NCBI RefSeq assembly: GCF_000421105.1
Contig: NZ_ATWF01000001.1
Location: 1,995,407-2,059,406, forward strand
Source of the DNA: Limisalsivibrio acetivorans
GTDB taxonomy: Bacteria > Chrysiogenota > Deferribacteres > Deferribacterales > Geovibrionaceae
DNA length: 64,000 nt
Reading direction: 5' to 3'
The notes below the pieces were generated by a model that was not told where the DNA came from, made no database searches, and saw only the letters and a program-made list of their open reading frames with translations. Shown here in pieces: positions 47,058 through 57,288 of this stretch (position 1 is the first letter of the stretch; each line of letters begins with the position of its first letter). A program made the position numbers and the translations under genes.

Positions 47058-49604
47058 ATGAGCAAAGTCACCCCGATGATGCAGCAGTTCTTCGATATAA
47101 AGAAAAACTACCCCGATACCATCCTCTTTTTCCGTATGGGGGATTTCTACGAGATGTTCGGCCAGGACGCCGAAGATGCATCGAAGATCCTCGGTATTGC
47201 CCTCACCAGCAGAGATAAGCAGAAGGATGGGGGGATACCGATGTGCGGAATCCCGTATCACTCATACCAGCCCTATCTTGTTAAACTGCTCAAAGCGGGA
47301 AAGAACGTCGCAGTATGCGAACAGCTTGAGGATCCTTCAAAGGCGAAGGGGATCGTCAAAAGGGGGGTTGTGCAGGTTGTAACGCCGGGAACGGTGCTGG
47401 ATGATGCCGCCCTTAACTCTGCGGCGAACAACTTCGTTGCATCTGTTATCAAAGAGGGGAACGAGTATTTCACAGCCTTCATCGATATTTCCACAGGTGA
47501 GGTTTATCTGGAGAACTCCGTAGATGCCGCAGAAACCCTTGGCAGATGGAGCCCCACAGAGGTTATCTCCATGGATGACCTTGAGATTAAGGGCTTTGTA
47601 TGCAGCACTGTTGATGCAAAGCTCACCGACGAAAGCTCCGCAAAACGTCTGCAGGAGCATTACGAGGCGGCTTCGGTAAAGTCCCTTGGTATTGATAAAA
47701 AGGGATTCTCCAAAGCACTAGCCCTTTCACTCATTTACTTCAAGCGTCTTATGATAGATGTTCGGCTCAAGCGCCCCGTAACCGTTGCGCCGGAGAACAG
47801 GCTCGTTATTGACTCCATAGCGGCAAGAACCCTTGAGCTTGTGGAGAACAGCAACGACGGAAGCGAACGGAGCACCTTATTCTCCATACTGAACCACACA
47901 AAGACAAGCATGGGTGGAAGACTGCTTAAGAACTGGCTGCTCAATCCCCTGCGTGAAAGGCAGGAGATACTGCGCAGGCAGGAGATGGTGGAGTTTTTTC
48001 TATACCGCTCGGATATCCGGTGGGAGTTTCAGAACCTTCTATCATCTGTATACGATATGGAACGTATTACAGCCAGACTTCTCGCCGGAAGATGCGGTGC
48101 GAGGGACCTTGTATGGCTTAAGAACTCCATTGGCGTCTTCCCTCAACTCAAGGAGCTTATGAACAGCTCCGGTAACCCGCACCTGGAAGAAACCGCATCC
48201 GGCTTTGATTCGCTGGACGGTATCCACAGCGTCATAGACCATGCCCTTGTGGAGGAGCCTCCGGTTAACCTCAAAGAGGGGGGGCTCATCAAAGAGGGTT
48301 ACAATAAGGATGTCGATGAATACCGTACCATACGTAAAGACAGCCGGAAACTCCTCATGCGCATCGAAAAAGAGGAGAAGGAAAAGACCGGAATTCATAA
48401 CCTGAAGGTCAAGTTCAACAAAGTCTTCGGCTACTACATAGAGGTCTCCAAGTCCCAGATAAACAAGGTTCCGGACTATTACGACCGGAAGCAGACCCTT
48501 GTTAACGCAGAAAGATATATAATACCTGAGCTGAAGGAGCTTGAGGGTAAGCTGGTTTATGCCGAGGAGCGTCTCGGGGATCTTGAATATACGCTTTTCT
48601 CTGAGCTGCGTGATACGCTGGCGGGCTATGCGGAGATGATAAGAACATCTGCTGAGATAGTCGCCGAGATGGATGTTCTCATATCGCTGGCGGAATCGGC
48701 ATCCCTATACGGCTACACACGCCCCGTCCTGAATGAGGATGAGGACCTGGTTATCAAAGGTGGGCGCCACCCCGTGGTGGAGCGGAATATCCCCGAGTCC
48801 TATGTACCCAACGACCTATTCCTTAACGACACGGACAGCCGGATGGCTGTTATAACAGGCCCCAACATGGCGGGTAAGAGTACGTATCTGCGCATGAGTG
48901 CCCTTGTGGCGCTGATGGCGCATATAGGCTCATTCGTTCCCGCCTCCGAATCCTCCATACCCTTGCTGGATAGGATCTTCACCCGTGTTGGCGCAAGCGA
49001 TAACCTCGCCGGAGGGGAGTCCACCTTCATGGTGGAGATGGTGGAAACAGCCAATATCCTTGGTAACGCCACGGAGAAATCGCTTATAATCCTCGATGAG
49101 ATTGGCAGAGGAACCTCCACCTTCGACGGGATCTCCATAGCATGGTCCGTGGCGGAATACATCCTGAAAGAGGTAAAGGCTAAAACCCTCTTTGCCACTC
49201 ACTATCATGAGCTTACGGATATACCCGCATCCGTTCCCGGTGCTAAGAACTGGACCACAGAGGTTAGGGAATGGAAGGATGAGGTGATCTTCATGAGGCG
49301 GGTTGTAGAGGGCACAGCGGACAGAAGCTACGGAATACATGTTGCGAAACTTGCAGGTCTGCCCGATTATGTTACAAAGAGAAGCAACGAGCTTCTCACC
49401 ATGCTGGAAAAGAACGAGTTCGGGGCGGATGGACAGCCCAAGCTCGCAAGAACCGCCGCAAGGGAACGCAAGGTTATTCAGCCTATGCTTGTATTCGACG
49501 ACAGCCCTGTGGTGGACGAGCTCAAGAATCTGGATATAAACGGGATGACGCCCCTTGAGGCGCTTTCTATGCTCGATAAACTAAAGAAGATGGCGGAGGA
49601 ATAA
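47058..49604 (+). CDS. mutS: DNA mismatch repair protein MutS
   Basis: 848 residues from ATG 47058, directly behind AAGGAGGG (a TTG at 47040 lies before that site). The mismatch-binding motif is GDFYEMF; Walker A is GPNMAGKSTYLRM, Walker B region DEIGRGTSTFDG, followed by FATHYHELTD. All five MutS domains fit in the length, typical for MutS1. Follows lapB by 22 bases and overlaps the next gene (TAATG). Confidence 0.97.
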   Translation: MSKVTPMMQQFFDIKKNYPDTILFFRMGDFYEMFGQDAEDASKILGIALTSRDKQKDGGIPMCGIPYHSYQPYLVKLLKAGKNVAVCEQLEDPSKAKGIVKRGVVQVVTPGTVLDDAALNSAANNFVASVIKEGNEYFTAFIDISTGEVYLENSVDAAETLGRWSPTEVISMDDLEIKGFVCSTVDAKLTDESSAKRLQEHYEAASVKSLGIDKKGFSKALALSLIYFKRLMIDVRLKRPVTVAPENRLVIDSIAARTLELVENSNDGSERSTLFSILNHTKTSMGGRLLKNWLLNPLRERQEILRRQEMVEFFLYRSDIRWEFQNLLSSVYDMERITARLLAGRCGARDLVWLKNSIGVFPQLKELMNSSGNPHLEETASGFDSLDGIHSVIDHALVEEPPVNLKEGGLIKEGYNKDVDEYRTIRKDSRKLLMRIEKEEKEKTGIHNLKVKFNKVFGYYIEVSKSQINKVPDYYDRKQTLVNAERYIIPELKELEGKLVYAEERLGDLEYTLFSELRDTLAGYAEMIRTSAEIVAEMDVLISLAESASLYGYTRPVLNEDEDLVIKGGRHPVVERNIPESYVPNDLFLNDTDSRMAVITGPNMAGKSTYLRMSALVALMAHIGSFVPASESSIPLLDRIFTRVGASDNLAGGESTFMVEMVETANILGNATEKSLIILDEIGRGTSTFDGISIAWSVAEYILKEVKAKTLFATHYHELTDIPASVPGAKNWTTEVREWKDEVIFMRRVVEGTADRSYGIHVAKLAGLPDYVTKRSNELLTMLEKNEFGADGQPKLARTAARERKVIQPMLVFDDSPVVDELKNLDINGMTPLEALSMLDKLKKMAEE

Positions 49605-50155
49605 TGCCGGCGGCAGTTTTCAGCCGATACCTTACGGAAAACCCGTTCTTTATGCTTACCTTTCTCCTTTCACGCATACCCGTATGGGCTGTGATTCTGG
49701 CGGTGCTTTATGCTGGTGCGGATCCGGTTTCATCTGCCCTTCTGCTCCTCCTTGTGCTTATCTCCAGAAGCTATGTTGAGCATACCGTTTTCGGCAGTTC
49801 CCCCCTTGTTGATGCGTTTAAGAGGGTTGTCTGGAAGCCGGCTACCTATATTTTCGGGGTAACAGTTTTCATCGTGGTCTACCCCTTCCTTATCGTTTAT
49901 ATCCTGACTGGCGAGCAATGGGATGGTCTCCTCGTTCTTCTCGCTCTGCTTATGCTTGTTCTTTACAGGGTCTCCTACCCTAAACAGGAGAGCTGGAGCT
50001 ATAAATCCGGTCTTCTATACAGGCTCCCTGCTGCGGCCATATGGCTCTATATTATTTTCGCAGGAGAGCATCCCGAGGTAGCCCTTGTTATGGCCTTCGG
50101 TGCTGTCCTTCTTGAGTCGGCAGGCTTTCTCCGTAGGTACGAGGGAATCCTATGA
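49604..50155 (+). CDS. Small polytopic membrane protein
   Basis: 183 residues with five or six hydrophobic segments (PVWAVILAVLYAG, ALLLLLVLISR, TYIFGVTVFIVVY and others). No family recognised. Translationally coupled to mutS (TAATG) and to the YycJ-like gene (ATGA), so it is real, but the context does not give a role. Confidence 0.75.
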   Translation: MPAAVFSRYLTENPFFMLTFLLSRIPVWAVILAVLYAGADPVSSALLLLLVLISRSYVEHTVFGSSPLVDAFKRVVWKPATYIFGVTVFIVVYPFLIVYILTGEQWDGLLVLLALLMLVLYRVSYPKQESWSYKSGLLYRLPAAAIWLYIIFAGEHPEVALVMAFGAVLLESAGFLRRYEGIL

Positions 50156-50916
50156 CCCCCACTCTCAACGTTGTCGCCTCCGGAAGTTCGGGGAACTGCT
50201 ACTACATAGAACACGGCGATCAGATCATTTTTGTGGATGTGGGGGTACCTGTTAAGGCTGTGCGGGCATGCGGTGAAGATGCATTCTACGACAAGCATAT
50301 ATCCCTCTTCATAACCCATGAACATACGGATCATGTCAAAGGGCTTAAGCCCTTTATAAACCGCTACTCGCCCGATATATACACCAGCGAGGGAACAGCG
50401 GAGGAGCTTGAGCGCAAGGGGTTTGACGTATCCTCATACTTCATTGTGGATGCGGACTTCAACTATGAACTCGATAACTTCGCCGTGAAGCCCTTCCGGA
50501 TTACCCATGACAGCAGTGAGCCAGTGGCCTACCGCTTCGACTTCGGCGAGAGAAGCGCAGCATTTCTTACAGATCTAGGCTACGCCGGCAACTATATCAT
50601 GGAGAATCTGCACAAAACGGATCTTGTTGTGCTCGAATCGAACTACGAGGACAACATGCTCAGCGAAGGGTCATACCCCGAATATCTCAAAAGACGCATA
50701 TTCTCCAATAAGGGGCATCTGTCAAATAAGGATGCAGTTCGCATCACCGGTGAGCTTTCCGGCAACGGGCTCTCGTCGGTGGTCTTCGCCCATGTCAGCA
50801 ACGACAATAATGACTACGAACTCCTTGAGAAGTACACCGCATTCTGCACTGAAAACTTCGGAGTTAAGGCGTGCTGGCTCCCAAGAGAAACGGTTGTTAA
50901 GGGTATTAAGATATGA
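50152..50916 (+). CDS. YycJ/WalJ-type metallo-beta-lactamase-fold hydrolase
   Basis: 254 residues. The metal motif HEHTDHVKG, an ASGSSGNCYYIE start and later DLGYAG and HVSNDNNDYEL fit this subgroup of MBL-fold proteins. Members are double-strand DNA exonucleases or regulators linked to DNA repair and replication, which fits the mutS neighbourhood. Overlaps both flanking genes by four bases. Confidence 0.88.
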   Translation: MTPTLNVVASGSSGNCYYIEHGDQIIFVDVGVPVKAVRACGEDAFYDKHISLFITHEHTDHVKGLKPFINRYSPDIYTSEGTAEELERKGFDVSSYFIVDADFNYELDNFAVKPFRITHDSSEPVAYRFDFGERSAAFLTDLGYAGNYIMENLHKTDLVVLESNYEDNMLSEGSYPEYLKRRIFSNKGHLSNKDAVRITGELSGNGLSSVVFAHVSNDNNDYELLEKYTAFCTENFGVKACWLPRETVVKGIKI

Positions 50917-51431
50917 TGGAAGGTGTGCCTGAATTCTTCATGGCGATCTCGTTACTGATAATGCTGAGCTTTGTCCTAGTGAACCTCTTTGGTCTGCCGG
51001 GAAATATTGCCGCTCTGCTTATCCCTGTTTTCTGGGCCTTCGGAGACAGGATCGCATGGGAGACGGTTATGTGGATCGGCTTTACTGTGGCGATGGGGGA
51101 GCTTATCGAGTTTCTGGCTTCGTACTATATCGGAAAACGCTATGGGGTATCCAATGCCAGCTTCATCGCCTCTATCATAGGCTCAATTATCGGCGGCATA
51201 ATGGGTGCGTCCCTGCTGCTCGGTTTCGGGGCTGTGCTTGGAACCTTTGCGGGGGCCTTTGCCGGTACATGGATCTACGAATATCTGAAGTATTCCGACA
51301 CGAGAGAGGCCGCCCGAAGGGGACTTGCGACCTTTGCGGGGCGTTTCCTCGGCATATGGATGAAGCTTGTCCTGGGCTTTATTGCGGTCTTTCAAACCTA
51401 TAGAGGGCTTGCCTCCTTCATTCAGGTCTAG
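50913..51431 (+). CDS. DUF456 membrane protein
   Basis: 172 residues with about five membrane segments, including VNLFGLPGNIAALLIPVFWAF, and a Gly/Ala-rich middle (IIGSIIGGIMGASLLLGFGAVLG). This is the DUF456 pattern. Last gene of the cobB-to-DUF456 plus-strand run. Function unknown. Confidence 0.8.
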   Translation: MMEGVPEFFMAISLLIMLSFVLVNLFGLPGNIAALLIPVFWAFGDRIAWETVMWIGFTVAMGELIEFLASYYIGKRYGVSNASFIASIIGSIIGGIMGASLLLGFGAVLGTFAGAFAGTWIYEYLKYSDTREAARRGLATFAGRFLGIWMKLVLGFIAVFQTYRGLASFIQV

Positions 51432-51445
51432 TTAATCTGCCGGTT

Positions 51446-52324
51446 TTAATTCATTTGCTTGACGAGAAGCCTCGTCACCTTGTCATGCCCGTACATCTTA
51501 GAGTAGTTGTATGCAGTGTTCCCGAAATTATCCGCTCTCATAGGGTCAGCACCCGACGCTAACAACGCCATAACAACATCACGATTACCATGTTCGGAGG
51601 CAAACATCAGAGGCGTTGTGCCTTCGGTGTCGGTAGCGTTGACATCAGCCCCTGCCTTTATCAGTGTGGCGGCTGTATCAAAGTAGCCATACCTCGATGC
51701 GAGCATAAGGGGCGTCTTACCTTCACTGTCGGCTATATTTACGTTTGCACCACGCTCAAGGAGCATGTTGATAACCTGTTCTCGGTTTCGCTTGGCAGCT
51801 GTGTGGGAGGGGGTGAGTCCTTCATCATTTTGTGCATTAACATCGGCTCCGTGGGTGAGCAGGAGCTCGGTTATCGCATTATTGCCGCTCTTGATTGCGT
51901 AGGTAAGAGGCATGTTGCCCGAATCATCACGGCTGTTGATCTTAGCCCCGCTGGCGATAAGTTCACGCACAACCTTCTCCTCACCGTACATTGCCGAAAG
52001 CATAAGAGGTGTACGCCCCGTTTCATCTTTTATCTCAGGTGTTTCAGTTCCGGAAATAAGCTGTCTGGATTCACCTACACGCCCACCTTTAATGGCATCA
52101 AAAAGCTGTTCCTCCTGACGGTTCAGATCCCTAGGGTCAGGAGCCGGGCGCGGGGTGGCATTATCCTGTACATCCCGCTGCACTACCTCAGGCTCCCTAA
52201 ACGGCACAAGGAGCTTGCTGAGACTCTTGCCGATTACGGGCTCATCACGAAATGAATCTACGATGAGACCAATGATGATCAGCAATATGAAAATCGCTAG
52301 AGTGCGGAAGATGAATTTAAACAT
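51446..52324 (-). CDS. Membrane-anchored ankyrin-repeat protein
   Basis: 292 residues. One N-terminal membrane segment (about 5-25), a Pro-rich linker, then six ankyrin repeats (about residues 95-290) with typical G-TPLM/L-A and GADVNA turns. It is probably extracytoplasmic and mediates protein contacts. Convergent with DUF456; its promoter lies in 52325-52434, next to a repeat array. Confidence 0.88.
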   Translation of the reverse strand: MFKFIFRTLAIFILLIIIGLIVDSFRDEPVIGKSLSKLLVPFREPEVVQRDVQDNATPRPAPDPRDLNRQEEQLFDAIKGGRVGESRQLISGTETPEIKDETGRTPLMLSAMYGEEKVVRELIASGAKINSRDDSGNMPLTYAIKSGNNAITELLLTHGADVNAQNDEGLTPSHTAAKRNREQVINMLLERGANVNIADSEGKTPLMLASRYGYFDTAATLIKAGADVNATDTEGTTPLMFASEHGNRDVVMALLASGADPMRADNFGNTAYNYSKMYGHDKVTRLLVKQMN

Positions 52325-52434
52325 ATGAGAAATATAACCTCAGAGTATGAGATTGTCGATATACATATGTGATATATCTGTAATGTTTGAATAAGAAATC
52401 AAGCTGAGAGTATATTCTATAGATATAATTAAGA

Positions 52435-52651
52435 CTAAGGGGAAATTTTTAGGGAAAACTTTCCCCTTAGGATCCCCTTAAAAACCCATTTTAAGATTTT
52501 TTAAAGGTTGATATATATAAAAGGCTTCCAAGGATGGAAGCCCTGAAGGCGTAGTTGAATTGGGCTCTGCTCAATTCACGTAGCCGGAAGTACGAGAGGG
52601 CAAGGTTTCCTTGCCCGAACAACAATGGAATTTCCATGGATGGTAAATTCC
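52435..52651 (-). repeat. Mosaic hairpin repeat, copy B (inverted)
   Basis: Reads in the same module order as copy C on the minus strand: GGAATTT-A-CCA-TCCA-TGG-AAATTCC type (52627-52651), GGGCAAGG/CCTTGCCC (52598-52616), TGAATTG/CAATTCA (52556-52578), GGCTTCCA/TGGAAGCC (52523-52542) and the terminal 11-bp CTAAGGGGAAA/TTTCCCCTTAG stem (52435-52470). It follows the rpsU terminator in the direction of transcription. Confidence 0.85.
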
Positions 52652-52699
52652 ATAAATTAAATCAGCCCAAGCCAAATTTGAAATATTAATTAATAACGC

Positions 52700-52724
52700 A
52701 AAAAGGCTCCCCTGAGGGAGCCTT
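52700..52724 (-). terminator. Intrinsic terminator of rpsU
   Basis: AAGGCTCCC/GGGAGCCTT stem (52703-52711 with 52716-52724), four-base loop and U-run on the minus strand (A-run at 52700-52704). Ends the lon-rpsU transcript. Confidence 0.85.
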
Positions 52725-52750
52725 TATATACTTTTTAGAACAAGTGCTTT

Positions 52751-52969
52751 TTAATAGTACTTGTACTTTTCCTGAAGCTTACGCTGAAGCTTCTGCTGCT
52801 TACGCCTAGCCTTGAGGAGTTTTTTACGGCGAACCTCTGTGGGCTTCTCATAGAAGGTGTGCTTCTTGATCTCTCTGATGAGACCCTCACGCTCTACCTT
52901 CTTCTTGAGGAGTTTGAGAGCGAAATCTACGTTATCGCCTTCAACTCTAACAACTGCGTTTGTAGCCAA
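52751..52969 (-). CDS. rpsU: 30S ribosomal protein S21
   Basis: 72 residues from TTG 52969 (MATNAVVRV), with AAGGA about ten bases upstream; a GTG at 52978 is too close to that site. S21 core VDFALKLLKKKVEREGLIREIKKHTFYEKP followed by a basic tail (RRKKLLKARRKQQKLQRK; parts only). It binds the small subunit platform and helps initiation. It lies 16 bases after lon. Confidence 0.93.
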   Translation of the reverse strand: MATNAVVRVEGDNVDFALKLLKKKVEREGLIREIKKHTFYEKPTEVRRKKLLKARRKQQKLQRKLQEKYKYY

Positions 52970-52985
52970 TGTAATCACATCCTTT

Positions 52986-55295
52986 TTATTTGATTAATAC
53001 GGTCTCCAGCACCTCGTCGATATCTTCAACGAAATGGAACCGGGTAGTACTTTTAACGTCTGAGGGGATTTCTGTCAAGTCCTTTCTGTTGTCACCGGGG
53101 AGTATAACCTCCCTGAGACCCGCTCTGTGAGCGGCTAAGACCTTTTCTTTGATCCCGCCCACCGGGAGCACCTTCCCTCGCAGGTTGATCTCGCCAGTCA
53201 TAGCTATACGGCAGTTAACTGGTATCTCCCCAAGCGCAGAAAGTAGTGCCGTTGTCATAGTGATCCCCGCTGAGGGACCGTCCTTTGGCACAGCACCTTC
53301 GGGTACGTGGAGATGGATATCGAAATCAGTAAATTTATACGCTGGTATTCCGAACCTGTCCGCTCGGTTCTTTATCACAGATAGAGCAGTTTTAGCGGAC
53401 TCATTCATTACATCGCCGATATTTCCTGTTATCTGGAGATTACCCTTACCCTGATAGGCTGTCACCTCTGTCTGTAGGATATCACCGCCGTAGGGGGTCC
53501 ATGCAAGCCCTGTAGCTACACCTGTACCCTCATCTTCCTTAAGCTCGTCAAAGCGGTAACGGTGATTACCCAGCATCTTTTCAACGGTCTTACCGTTCAC
53601 ACGAACCTTCTTAACGTTCTTCTGGACGATACGCCTTGCCGCCTTACGGACGATGGAGGCTATCTCACGCTCAAGCCCTCTTACACCAGCTTCCCTTGTG
53701 TAGTAGCGTATTATATCGGTGATGGCGGCATCGGTTATATGGAGCTGTTCCGGCTTTACACTGTGCTCCTCAAGCTGTTTCGGGAGTAGGAACTCCTTTG
53801 CGATGCGGAACTTCTCTTTCTCCGTATAACCGGGAACACGGATGATCTCCATTCTGTCCAGCAGTGCTTTGGGGATCGTGTCTGTGGTGTTTGCTGTGGT
53901 CAAAAAGAATATTTTCGAGAGGTCAAACTCAACTTCAAGGTAGTGGTCCATGAAGGAGGAGTTCTGTTCAGGGTCCAATGCCTCTAGCAGTGCGGAGGAT
54001 GGATCACCTCTATAGTCTGCACCGATCTTATCTATCTCATCCAGCAGGAAGACAGGATTCATGCTGCCAGCCTTCTTTATATTCTGAATCATCTTGCCAG
54101 GCATGGCGCCGATATACGTTCTTCGGTGACCTCGTATCTCGGCCTCATCACGCATCCCGCCAAGGCTCATACGAACGAACTTACGACCCATACTCTCCGC
54201 AATGGATCTTGCCAATGATGTTTTACCAACGCCGGGAGGTCCTGTGAAGCATATGATGGGACCTTTAAGTCTCTTTGAGAGGATCTGAACTGCAAGGTAT
54301 TCAAGAATCCTGTCCTTCGGTTTTTCAAGGCTGTAGTGATCCCTGTTTAGGATCTCCTCTGCACGAGATATATCAAGGTTATCCTCAGTTGTCTCCCCCC
54401 AGGGTAGGCTTGTTATCCAGTCCAGATAGTTGCGGACAACGGTGGTTTCACTGCTCATGGGGGGCATAAGCTTAAGCTTCTTGAGCTCGTGCTCCGCCTT
54501 CTCCTTCACATCCTCAGGGAGGTTAGCTTTCTCAATTTTTTCGGCGAGTTCATCGGTATCCGCTTGAAAGTCATCCCCACGGCCAAGCTCTTTGTTGATC
54601 GCCTTAAGCTGTTCGCCGAGGTAATACTCCCGCTGGGCCTTGGACATCTGGCTCTTAACCTTCTCCTTAACCCTTTCGTCGATGCGGATGAGCTCAAGCT
54701 CTGTGTGTATCAGTTCAATGATCGCCTCAATGCGCTCATTGATACTTGTTATTGCCAGTATTTCCTGCAACTGAGCATTCTTCACCTTGAGATTGCTGGC
54801 AATCATATATGAGAGCTTTACCGGCTCATCTATCTCCATGATGGAAGAAACTATGGAGGGCTCCACACGGCCGGAGACATTAACGTATTCGTCAAATGCA
54901 CCAAGGAGCGACTTGATAAGTGCTTCGCTGTTGCTGTCTACAACATCCTGTTCTTCAACGGGTTCAACATCGACATACAGGCAGTTCGGCTCCTCGTATA
55001 TCCTGCTCATCTTAGCCTTGCGGACACCTTCCACAAGTAGCTTCACAGAACCATCTGGGAGTTTGAGAACCTGCAATATGCGCACAACCGTACCGAGCTT
55101 ATGGAGATCGTCCCAGCCCGGTTCGTTCATCTCTGTTTCTTTTTGGAGTGTAAGGAATACCAGCTTATCCGTGTTTTCAGCGACCTCGATCGCCTCAACG
55201 GATTTCTTCCTGCCAACATAGACAGGAGCAATCATGTATGGGAACACGACAAGATCCCGAAGCGGGATCATTGAATATTGTTCCTTGAGGCTCAT
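52986..55295 (-). CDS. lon: ATP-dependent protease Lon
   Basis: 769 residues. N-terminal substrate-binding domain (about 5-200), AAA+ domain with GPPGVGKTSLARS and Walker B VFLLDEIDK, then the protease domain with the catalytic Ser in PKDGPSAGIT and Lys in GGIKEKVLAA. Slightly shorter than E. coli Lon. AAGAGGTGAAG precedes the ATG. Downstream of clpX, from which it is separated by an intrinsic terminator. Confidence 0.97.
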   Translation of the reverse strand: MSLKEQYSMIPLRDLVVFPYMIAPVYVGRKKSVEAIEVAENTDKLVFLTLQKETEMNEPGWDDLHKLGTVVRILQVLKLPDGSVKLLVEGVRKAKMSRIYEEPNCLYVDVEPVEEQDVVDSNSEALIKSLLGAFDEYVNVSGRVEPSIVSSIMEIDEPVKLSYMIASNLKVKNAQLQEILAITSINERIEAIIELIHTELELIRIDERVKEKVKSQMSKAQREYYLGEQLKAINKELGRGDDFQADTDELAEKIEKANLPEDVKEKAEHELKKLKLMPPMSSETTVVRNYLDWITSLPWGETTEDNLDISRAEEILNRDHYSLEKPKDRILEYLAVQILSKRLKGPIICFTGPPGVGKTSLARSIAESMGRKFVRMSLGGMRDEAEIRGHRRTYIGAMPGKMIQNIKKAGSMNPVFLLDEIDKIGADYRGDPSSALLEALDPEQNSSFMDHYLEVEFDLSKIFFLTTANTTDTIPKALLDRMEIIRVPGYTEKEKFRIAKEFLLPKQLEEHSVKPEQLHITDAAITDIIRYYTREAGVRGLEREIASIVRKAARRIVQKNVKKVRVNGKTVEKMLGNHRYRFDELKEDEGTGVATGLAWTPYGGDILQTEVTAYQGKGNLQITGNIGDVMNESAKTALSVIKNRADRFGIPAYKFTDFDIHLHVPEGAVPKDGPSAGITMTTALLSALGEIPVNCRIAMTGEINLRGKVLPVGGIKEKVLAAHRAGLREVILPGDNRKDLTEIPSDVKSTTRFHFVEDIDEVLETVLIK

Positions 55296-55320
55296 TCTTC
55301 ACCTCTTGGAAGATTTAGTG

Positions 55321-55348
55321 AAAAAAAGAGACGGCCTTAAGCCGTCTC
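55321..55348 (-). terminator. Terminator built into the clpX 3' end
   Basis: Minus-strand stem GAGACGGC (55348-55341) / GCCGTCTC (55335-55328) with the clpX stop codon TAA (55339-55337) inside its five-base loop, followed by seven U (A-run 55321-55327). Ends the tig-clpP-clpX transcript or attenuates into lon. Confidence 0.85.
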
Positions 55349-56575
55349 CTTCTTATCGTTTTCATAGATTAGAATCGGTTCAGCCATAGATGTTATAACG
55401 TCTTCATTAATGACGCATTCCTTAACATCGTCTCTAGAAGGCACATCGTACATAACGTCCATCATAGCCTCTTCGAGTATGGAGCGCAGACCTCTTGCAC
55501 CTGTCTTGCGTTTTATCGCAAGCTTTGCAACTGCTGTCAGTGCGCTGTTGGTGTACTCGAGCTTAATATCATCGAAGCTGAACATCTCCTTATACTGTCT
55601 GATAAGGGAGTTCCTGGGTTCTGTGAGGATACGTACAAGTGCTTCCTCATCCAATTCTTCAAGGGCGGCGTAAACGGGAAGCCTGCCTATGAATTCGGGG
55701 ATAAGGCCGTATTTATTGAGGTCCTCGGGGCGAACCTGCCTGAGGATTTCGTATCTTGTGAACTCCTTGGTTTCATCGATCTTGGAACTGAAACCGAGGG
55801 TTTTCTCGCCGATCCTTCTTTTAACAACCTCTTCGAGGCCGTCGAAGGCTCCGCCGCATATGAAGAGTATGCCGGAGGTATCTACCTGGATATACTCCTG
55901 GTTAGGGTGCTTTCTTCCACCCTGTGGTGGAATATTTGCCACAGTACCTTCGATTATCTTAAGAAGGGCCTGCTGAACACCCTCTCCGCTGACATCCCTT
56001 GTTATGGAGGGGCTGTCCCCCTTCTTGGAGATCTTGTCTATCTCATCGATGAAAATGATTCCCTTCTGGGCTCTTTCCACATCGTAGTCTGCATTCTGCA
56101 GAAGCTTGAGAACGACATTCTCCACATCCTCACCAACGTATCCTGCTTCGGTGAGAGTGGTGGCATCGGCGATGGCGAAGGGTACGTTCAGTATCTTTGC
56201 AAGTGTTCTCGCAAGGAGTGTCTTACCCGTACCAGTGGGGCCAAGGAGAAGGATATTGCTCTTCTCAAGCTCCACATCCGCCTTTTTGCTGTTTATTACT
56301 CTTTTATAGTGGTTATGCACAGCAACGCTGAGCACCTTTTTGGCCATAGTCTGCCCGATGACATAATCATCAAGCCTTACGTTAATTTCCTGCGGTGTAA
56401 GCAGATTGAGGGCTGTGTCTTCGCTCTCTTCAATGGTATCCTCACGGAGTATCTCATTGCAGAGCTCTATGCATTCGTTGCATATATAGACATCGGGGCC
56501 GGCAATCAGCTTCTTTACTTCCTCCTGGTTCTTACCGCAGAAGGAGCAGTGCAGGGATTCTTTACTTTTCTTCAT
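55337..56575 (-). CDS. clpX: Clp protease ATPase subunit ClpX
   Basis: 412 residues. N-terminal zinc domain (CSFCGK and CNEC), Walker [12 protein letters not shown], Walker [11 protein letters not shown], the pore loop region and the ClpP-contacting loop with IGF-like segment LGF near KTLGFSS. GGGAGA before the ATG. Unfolds substrates for ClpP. Gene order tig-clpP-clpX-lon is the classic proteostasis cluster. Confidence 0.97.
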   Translation of the reverse strand: MKKSKESLHCSFCGKNQEEVKKLIAGPDVYICNECIELCNEILREDTIEESEDTALNLLTPQEINVRLDDYVIGQTMAKKVLSVAVHNHYKRVINSKKADVELEKSNILLLGPTGTGKTLLARTLAKILNVPFAIADATTLTEAGYVGEDVENVVLKLLQNADYDVERAQKGIIFIDEIDKISKKGDSPSITRDVSGEGVQQALLKIIEGTVANIPPQGGRKHPNQEYIQVDTSGILFICGGAFDGLEEVVKRRIGEKTLGFSSKIDETKEFTRYEILRQVRPEDLNKYGLIPEFIGRLPVYAALEELDEEALVRILTEPRNSLIRQYKEMFSFDDIKLEYTNSALTAVAKLAIKRKTGARGLRSILEEAMMDVMYDVPSRDDVKECVINEDVITSMAEPILIYENDKKETA

Positions 56576-56665
56576 TTAGTTCTCCCTTACTGATTCGGGT
56601 GAATATCGAAAAATTGAGAAGCGCCCGAACAGGTCTTAATTAAGATACCTGTAAGAGGATAAAAT

Positions 56666-57259
56666 TCAACCTCTATTGGTGATAACATCGTCTATGAGGC
56701 CGTATTCTTTAGCCTCATTGCTTCCCATGAAGAAGTCTCTGTCGGAATCTTTCTCGATCTTCTCGAGGGTTTTGCCTGTTTTATCAGCGATGATCTCATT
56801 AAGAAGTTTCTTTAATCTGAGCGTTTCTTTTGCGTGGATTTCGATATCCGTTGCCTGTCCCTGAAAGCCGCCGAGGGGCTGGTGGATCATAATCCTGGCG
56901 TTGGGTACAGCAAACCTTTTCCCTTTTTCGCCGCAGGCAAGTAGCACAGCGCCCATGCTGGCTGCCTGTCCGAGACAAATAGTGGAAACGGGGGGCTTGA
57001 TGTAGTTCATCGTATCCATAATGGCAAGCCCGCTTGTTATAACACCGCCGGGGCTGTTCAGGTAGAGGAAGATATCCTTATCGGGATCCTCCGATTCCAG
57101 GAACAGTAGCTGTGCGATAACAAGGTTTGCAACGTTGTCATCGATGGGTGTGCCGAGGAAGATGATCCTGTCCTTCAGCAGACGCGAATATATATCGTAG
57201 GAGCGTTCGCCCCTTCCGGTCTGTTCTATAACAAACGGTACATAAGCTGCGGAGTCCAT
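56666..57259 (-). CDS. clpP: Clp protease proteolytic subunit ClpP
   Basis: 197 residues. Catalytic Ser in [10 protein letters not shown], His in IMIHQPLGG and Asp in [23 protein letters not shown] strand and [16 protein letters not shown] start are all conserved. Forms the barrel-shaped protease with ClpX. GGGGAGG precedes the ATG. Confidence 0.97.
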   Translation of the reverse strand: MDSAAYVPFVIEQTGRGERSYDIYSRLLKDRIIFLGTPIDDNVANLVIAQLLFLESEDPDKDIFLYLNSPGGVITSGLAIMDTMNYIKPPVSTICLGQAASMGAVLLACGEKGKRFAVPNARIMIHQPLGGFQGQATDIEIHAKETLRLKKLLNEIIADKTGKTLEKIEKDSDRDFFMGSNEAKEYGLIDDVITNRG

Positions 57260-57288
57260 CTGAGCCTCCCCGGGGTATATCCCCTTTA

